Source of the DNA: Spirochaetales bacterium
Lineage (GTDB): Bacteria > Spirochaetota > Spirochaetia > DTKZ01
Direction of reading: 5' to 3'
Length of the DNA: 27,211 nucleotides
Assembly: GCA_031274005.1 (NCBI GenBank)
Contig: JAISQU010000155.1
Location: forward strand, 1 to 27,211
Part shown: positions 22,953 to 27,211 of the stretch, piece after piece
Position numbering within the stretch: position 1 is the first letter of the stretch
How the letters are laid out: each line of letters opens with the position of its first letter
Program-made: the position numbers and the translations under genes
Notes under the pieces: generated by a model
What the model saw: the letters and a program-made list of their open reading frames with translations, nothing else
Told to the model about the DNA's origin: nothing
Database searches by the model: none

Positions 22953-24163
22953 GGACTTCTTCTTACAATAGTCTTCCTGCGTTCGTAGCCGACGGAAACA
23001 ATATCCACCTGTGTTTTCGTAAACTCTTCGATAAAGGCGATATACTCTCGCGCCTGGACGGGAAGCTCGTCAAAAAACGCCGTGTTTCCTATGGGTTTCT
23101 TCCAGCCGTGAAAGCTCTGCGTAACAGGCTTTGCCTTGTTTAAAACGCTTATGGACGCGGGGAAGTCCGTTATGTGTTTTCCGTCTACCTCGTAGGCGGT
23201 GCAAACCTGTATGGCGTCCATTTGGTCATACACATCCAGATGCGTCAGAACAAGGCCGTCTATGGAATTGACAAGACACGCGTACTTGAGCGCCACAAGA
23301 TCCAGATAGCCGCATCTGCGGGGCCGTCCTGTTGTAACTCCGTATTCCCTGCCTACGCTGCGTATTGTATTTTCAAGCTCGCTGTCTTCTTTGCGGAACT
23401 CCGAGGGGAAGGGGCCGTTTCCCACGCGTGTGGAATAGGCCTTAAAAACGCCGAGTATCTTGTCGATTTTCCTTGGGCCTATGCCGCTGCCGGCCACCGC
23501 TCCCGCGGCGCAGCTCATGCCGGACGATACAAAAGGATAGGTTCCCAGGTCCAAATCAAGCAGAGTGCCCTGCGCCCCCTCAAAAAGAATGACCTGTCCC
23601 TCGTGCCTGTGCATAAAGACCGGCATATCCACAACCATGCCGCGCAGTTTGTCCTTATAGGGCAGAAGGTACTCCCTGTCTTCCGGCAAATAGGAGGCAA
23701 AGGCTTCCTCGTCATACAAATCCGCTATGCGTATACCGTCGCGCGCGGATTTCATCGCGTAGGCGACGCCTATGCCTCTGCCGGTCGTTCCTATGGGCCG
23801 CCGCCGTTTTTTTTCTGTTTCGAGATCGATTTCCCTGTACCGGGGAAGAACCAGGTGAGCCCTGTCCGCGATAAAAACCCTGTCTTTCCAGTCTATGCCC
23901 TGTCCGGCAAGGGTGTCCAGCTCGCCAAAGAGGGCCTGGGGGTCAATAACCATGCCTATTCCCAAAATAACCTTGCGGTCGGGGTAGATGATGCCTGAAG
24001 GCACAAGGTGGAGTTTATAGGTAATATCGCCATGAACAATGGTATGCCCCGCGTTTGCGCCGCCGGAATACCGGACAATGACATCGGCCCGCTCGGCCAG
24101 AAAATCGACAATTTTTCCTTTTCCTTCATCGCCCCACTGGGCGCCTATTACAACAAGATTCAT
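22937..24163 (-). CDS. purA: Adenylosuccinate synthetase
   Basis: 408 residues; joins IMP and aspartate using GTP, the first step from IMP to AMP. The GTP-binding loop GAQWGDEGKGKIVD opens the protein. It is followed by GGANAGHTI with the catalytic His, the IMP-binding IGTTGRGIGVAY, FEGAQGTLLDLDLGTYPFV, the GTP-binding TRVGNGPFPSE and TTGRPRRCGYLDL. It is slightly shorter than the roughly 430-residue E. coli enzyme, missing some C-terminal residues, but all active-site motifs are present. AAAGGA lies eight bases upstream of the ATG. The gap to guaB is 11 bases and the overlap with guaA is 16. Confidence 0.97.
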   Translation of the reverse strand: MNLVVIGAQWGDEGKGKIVDFLAERADVIVRYSGGANAGHTIVHGDITYKLHLVPSGIIYPDRKVILGIGMVIDPQALFGELDTLAGQGIDWKDRVFIADRAHLVLPRYREIDLETEKKRRRPIGTTGRGIGVAYAMKSARDGIRIADLYDEEAFASYLPEDREYLLPYKDKLRGMVVDMPVFMHRHEGQVILFEGAQGTLLDLDLGTYPFVSSGMSCAAGAVAGSGIGPRKIDKILGVFKAYSTRVGNGPFPSEFRKEDSELENTIRSVGREYGVTTGRPRRCGYLDLVALKYACLVNSIDGLVLTHLDVYDQMDAIQVCTAYEVDGKHITDFPASISVLNKAKPVTQSFHGWKKPIGNTAFFDELPVQAREYIAFIEEFTKTQVDIVSVGYERRKTIVRRSPWTLS

Positions 24164-24174
24164 ACGTTTTTCCT

Positions 24175-25611
24175 TTACCGCGAATAGTTGGGCGGTTCCT
24201 GGGTTATGGCGACATCGTGGGCGTGGCTTTCCTTTAAACCCGCCGGTGTAATTTTAATGAATTTTTTGTAGTTTCGCAATTCATTGATTGTGTGGCAGCC
24301 GCAGTATCCCATGCCCTTGCGCAGGCCCGTAACAAGCTGGTAGATAAAGGGTTTCAGGTTCCCCTTGTAGGGCACGCGGCCCTCTACGCCTTCGGGGACG
24401 GGATCTTCATCCTTGCTCATCTGGTAGCGCTCGCCGCCGCCCTGGCGTATGGCCGCTATGGAGCCCATGCCCCTGTACTGTTTGAAGATGCGGCCCTCGT
24501 AAATAATTTCGCGGCCGGGGGACTCTTTCAGGCCCGCGAAGAGATTGCCTATCATGACGGCTTCCGCGCCGGCGCCTATGGCCTTGACAATGTCGCCGGA
24601 GTATTTGATGCCGCCGTCGGCGATAACGGGAATATCTTTGCGCGCGGCCTCCTCGGCGCACCAGAGAACCGCGCTGAACTGCGGTACGCCTATGCCGGCC
24701 ACAATACGGGTTGTACAGATGGAACCGGGCCCCACGCCGACTTTAATGGCGTCGGAACCGGCCTCTATGAGGCGTCTTGCGCCTTCGCGGGTGGCCACAT
24801 TCCCGCCGACCACGGGGATGGCGGGAAACCTCTTTTTGATGAGTTTGACGGCTTCGATGACGCTGCGGGAATCCCCGTGGGCGGTATCAAGAACGATAAA
24901 ATCCGCTTTGCTGTCCTGCAAAAGCGGCAGGCGGGTTTCCAGGTCTCCGGGGGAAATTGCCGCGCCCACAAGAAGGCGGCCGTTCGCGTCGAGGGCCGCG
25001 GAGGGAAAGTGCTGGTGCTTCTCAATATCCTTGACGGTAATAAGCCCTTTCAGGCGGCCCTCCCTGTCGACAACAGGAAGTTTTTCCACCTTGTGTTCGT
25101 GGAATTTTTTCAGGGCTTTGCCCATCTCCGGCTCGCCGTCCTCAACAATGGGGTCGGGCGTCATAAGGTCTTCGACCTTGCGGGAAAAATCGGAGCAGAA
25201 CTTCATGTCGCGGCTTGTGATAATGCCGCAGAGCTTTCCGTCCGCGTTCAGGACAAGAAGGCCGGAGACCCTGTAGCGTTTCATAAGATCGTCCACATCG
25301 TGAAGGCTTTGATCATTCTGAACAGTGACCGGCGTGTCTATGATCCAGTTAAGAAAACGCTTGACCGCGGCGACCTGCTCCGCCTGCTCTTTGGGACTCA
25401 TATTACGGTGAATCACTCCCACGCCGCCCTCAAGGGCTATGGCTATGGCCATTTCTTCTTCTGTTACCGTATCCATTGCCGAGGAAACAATGGGAATGTT
25501 GAGGTAAATGTCCCCGACAAGGCGGGAACGCACATCGGCCTCTCCCGGCAGAAAATCCGCGTAACCGGGCAGCAGAAGAACATCATCATAACTGAGGGAT
25601 TCTTCGATCAT
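24175..25611 (-). CDS. guaB: IMP dehydrogenase
   Basis: 478 residues; oxidises IMP to XMP with NAD, the committed step to GMP. The start SYDDVLLLPGYADFLP and SSAMDTVTEEEMAIA are typical. Two CBS domains (about 93-205) carry RYRVSGLLVLNADGKLCGI and HKVEKLPVVDREGRLKGLIT. The catalytic loop is GVGPGSICTTRIV with C299, followed by IADGGIKYSGDIVKA and YRGMGS, then the flap and ITPAGLKESHAHDV. The ATG at 25611 overlaps the purB stop by one base (TGATG) and GGAGGAG lies just upstream; a GTG three bases earlier is also possible. The CBS pair usually senses adenine nucleotides, which would link the two branches of this operon. Confidence 0.97.
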   Translation of the reverse strand: MIEESLSYDDVLLLPGYADFLPGEADVRSRLVGDIYLNIPIVSSAMDTVTEEEMAIAIALEGGVGVIHRNMSPKEQAEQVAAVKRFLNWIIDTPVTVQNDQSLHDVDDLMKRYRVSGLLVLNADGKLCGIITSRDMKFCSDFSRKVEDLMTPDPIVEDGEPEMGKALKKFHEHKVEKLPVVDREGRLKGLITVKDIEKHQHFPSAALDANGRLLVGAAISPGDLETRLPLLQDSKADFIVLDTAHGDSRSVIEAVKLIKKRFPAIPVVGGNVATREGARRLIEAGSDAIKVGVGPGSICTTRIVAGIGVPQFSAVLWCAEEAARKDIPVIADGGIKYSGDIVKAIGAGAEAVMIGNLFAGLKESPGREIIYEGRIFKQYRGMGSIAAIRQGGGERYQMSKDEDPVPEGVEGRVPYKGNLKPFIYQLVTGLRKGMGYCGCHTINELRNYKKFIKITPAGLKESHAHDVAITQEPPNYSR

Positions 25612-27038
25612 CACAGCTCCTCCTGAAAGTTTTCGGCAATGCGTTTGTATTTACCGGCCAGAAGCCTTGCCTTCTCCGGCGCCAGGCCGCGGTAGAGTTC
25701 CGGTTTGCTGAAAAATGTTTCGGCTTTAAGGCCGGTAGAAGAGGCAAGGCTTTGTTCTATGCTGCTCCACACAGCCGGGTCTTTTTTGAGTTCCTCACGC
25801 AGGGTGGTCCGGCCGCGCTCTGCCGCGAGAGTCGCGAGACGGATTTTTTCGTGGCCTTCGGTTTCTCCCGCGCGGGCAAGAAGAATGTAGGCGGCCTCCG
25901 CGAGAACCATATCCCCCCCGGCCACCAGATTGCGGTTCAAATTTTCTGTATCGATATTGAGGGATTTTACCACCCCGGTAATACGGCAGACAGCGGCAAG
26001 AAAACCGGCTATGTACTCGGGCACAAAACGCGAAGAGGCGGAGTTCGTAAGGTCGCGCTGGTGTTCGGAAATCTGATCCATATAAAAACTCATGACGCGC
26101 GGGGAAAACGCCTTCCAGAGGCTTTTGACATGTTCGGAGTTCCAGGGATTGCGTTTCTGCGGCATTGTGGAGGACCCGACCTGGGCGGCCCCGAAGTGTT
26201 CGCGGATTTCGCTGATTTCAGAGCGCTGGAGATTGCGCAGATCATCGGCAAGGTTCGCGATAATGCCGAAGGCCGTATTGATTTCAAGAAGCAGGCGCAG
26301 AAGATACTCCGGCTCCACAAGCTGATGGGAATACTCCGAAGGCTCTATACCCAGATACCCGCAGAAGGTTTTTTCGAACTCACGGGGGTCCTTTACCATA
26401 AGCGAGGTCGCGTTGTACGCGCCCACTGCCCCGGACAGCTTGCCCCGCAGATTTTTGGAAAGCCTGTCGATTTCCTCAAAGGATTTTCCCAGACGGGCGG
26501 TGAACTCCGCCATCCAGTAGCCCACGGTAATGGGAACCGCGTGCTGGCCGTGGGTGCGGCCCACCTGGGGAGTCTCCGCGTATTTTTCCGTAAAATCCGC
26601 GAGCAACCGCAGAAGCTCGGCCAGCCGCGGAAGAACAACTTTGCGCACAGCCTCACGTATGCGGAGGCTGTTTGCCGTATCCAGTATATCCGCCGAGGTC
26701 GCCCCCGCGTGAACAAGATTCCGCAGATTCTCCGGCAGGTTCCTCTTCATGACATTGACCAGCGCCCTGATATTATGCTGGGTTTTTTCCTCTTCCGCGT
26801 AGACCTCATCGGGGCTTACGGTGTTCTCTATGTCCGGCAGTGAAACCTGACCATCCCTATACGCGAGATGGGTTTTCAGAAGAGCCATTTCCACGCGCAG
26901 AAGATAGCGTATGCCCGCGTCCTCGCTTAAATATCCGGCAAGCTCATCGAAGGCTTCCCTGTTGGAAAGATAGTACCGGTGGTCCAAAGGAGATATGTTA
27001 CGGTAAACGCTGCGATTTGTTTGATTTTGTGATTCCAT
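25611..27038 (-). CDS. purB: Adenylosuccinate lyase
   Basis: 475 residues; splits adenylosuccinate to AMP and fumarate and, where the pathway is complete, SAICAR to AICAR. Visible family features: NISPLDHRYYLSNREAF at the start, HAGATSADILDTANSL, RTHGQHAVPITVGYWMAE with the catalytic His, and the fumarase-superfamily signature GSSTMPQKRNPWNSEHVKS with its mobile Ser loop. The ATG at 27038 (MESQNQTNRS) fits the family start; the open frame extends 40 residues further up, through a leader with a 15-bp hairpin, but those residues look non-protein. No clear ribosome site is seen. It is first in the purB-guaB-purA-guaA-mutase operon. Confidence 0.95.
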   Translation of the reverse strand: MESQNQTNRSVYRNISPLDHRYYLSNREAFDELAGYLSEDAGIRYLLRVEMALLKTHLAYRDGQVSLPDIENTVSPDEVYAEEEKTQHNIRALVNVMKRNLPENLRNLVHAGATSADILDTANSLRIREAVRKVVLPRLAELLRLLADFTEKYAETPQVGRTHGQHAVPITVGYWMAEFTARLGKSFEEIDRLSKNLRGKLSGAVGAYNATSLMVKDPREFEKTFCGYLGIEPSEYSHQLVEPEYLLRLLLEINTAFGIIANLADDLRNLQRSEISEIREHFGAAQVGSSTMPQKRNPWNSEHVKSLWKAFSPRVMSFYMDQISEHQRDLTNSASSRFVPEYIAGFLAAVCRITGVVKSLNIDTENLNRNLVAGGDMVLAEAAYILLARAGETEGHEKIRLATLAAERGRTTLREELKKDPAVWSSIEQSLASSTGLKAETFFSKPELYRGLAPEKARLLAGKYKRIAENFQEEL

Positions 27039-27075
27039 AATCCATTTGGGAGGAAATGCGGGAGTTTGCCAAGTT

Positions 27076-27109
27076 GGCGATTTCCCCCGCATCGGCGGGG
27101 GAAATCGCC
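27076..27109. promoter_or_regulatory. 15-bp hairpin in the purB leader
   Basis: GGCGATTTCCCCCGC and GCGGGGGAAATCGCC form a perfect GC-rich stem around ATCG, 37 bases before the purB ATG. Such a stable stem in a leader could act on transcription or translation of the purine operon, or simply be another palindromic repeat. No T-run follows it on the minus strand, so it is not a standard attenuator, and no known purine riboswitch is visible. Confidence 0.5.
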
Positions 27110-27121
27110 CCCGGAAATTGC

Positions 27122-27157
27122 GGTGAATGTCACCAGTACGCTTCAGGAGTGTCACCA
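27122..27157. promoter_or_regulatory. Candidate operator sites upstream of purB
   Basis: TGTCACCA occurs twice (27128-27135 and 27150-27157) with starts 22 bases apart, about two helical turns. The first is also half of the palindrome GGTGAATGTCACC (27122-27134). Spaced direct repeats ahead of an operon suggest a dimeric regulator, but no regulator gene is in the window. Confidence 0.3.
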
Positions 27158-27174
27158 AAGCTCATAGTTACAAC

Positions 27175-27193
27175 GCAATCGCGCAGCGATTGC
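27175..27193. repeat. Short hairpin at the window end
   Basis: GCAATCGC and GCGATTGC pair perfectly around GCA. It lies between purB and whatever follows beyond 27211; its role cannot be judged from the visible DNA. Confidence 0.4.
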
Positions 27194-27211
27194 CGTGATG
27201 GTTATGCCTCT

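Noticed and set aside
24292..25626. Long open frame on the plus strand opposite guaB (and others opposite guaA, purA, purB, epmA and the SpsG fusion)
   Set aside because: These lie fully inside well-recognised genes on the other strand, have no family resemblance and follow from GC-rich codon use.
1..27211. CRISPR array, phage or integrative element
   Set aside because: No regularly spaced identical repeats, no cas, integrase, recombinase or transposase genes; the repeats seen are dispersed and differ from each other.

Overview
The window looks like chromosomal DNA of a Treponema-like spirochaete. The evidence is a periplasmic flagellar sheath gene (flaA), followed by the chemotaxis block cheA, a CheW/CheR-like fusion, cheX and cheY that is typical of treponemes, and a radical SAM/SPASM protein of a kind I associate with spirochaetes. 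Coding DNA is GC-rich, genes are tightly packed with many 4-base overlaps, and no phage, plasmid or insertion-sequence transposase is visible. Species cannot be fixed from sequence alone.

Layout. 1-203: non-coding, hairpins and one copy of a dispersed repeat. 204-2555 (minus): bactofilin, a TPR lipoprotein-less secreted protein and the tRNA methylthiotransferase mtaB as one overlapping operon, with a good promoter at 2677-2706. 2577-3079: a gap filled by a MITE-like element with 22-23 bp terminal inverted repeats and by other repeat blocks. 3080-4906 (plus): epmA and efp, an EF-P lysine ligase next to its substrate. 4998-13033 (plus): seven genes, each overlapping the next, running from a spiro-SPASM radical SAM protein through a GT2-like protein, an SpsF-type nucleotidyltransferase, an SpsG-like/methyltransferase fusion and an ATP-grasp ligase to a cell-wall amidase and a GerMN protein. 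13081-14276: flaA with its own consensus promoter and terminator. 14360-19188 (plus): cheA, cheW-cheR-like, cheX, cheY and a tRNA-Val(GAC). 19189-19636: a second repeat-rich gap. 19637-27038 (minus): purB, guaB, purA, guaA and a phosphohexomutase/pentomutase-type gene, that is every enzyme from IMP to AMP and to GMP in one operon, with palindromes in the leader.

How it fits together. The five-gene core at 4998-11436 looks like a pathway that builds and transfers an unusual CMP-activated, methylated and perhaps amidated sugar (nonulosonate-like or amino-acid-bearing). Its product is unknown. Flagellin or surface glycosylation is a reasonable guess because flaA and the chemotaxis genes lie downstream, but this is inference.

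The most striking observation is a family of short palindromic repeats with copies at 37-97, around 2905-2935, around 19337-19360 and 19506-19626, and one copy at 4071-4132 inside the epmA reading frame. There it encodes about 21 residues of an insertion placed before the last conserved active-site motif. The bases that would give an in-frame TGA in the sister copy are changed in the epmA copy.
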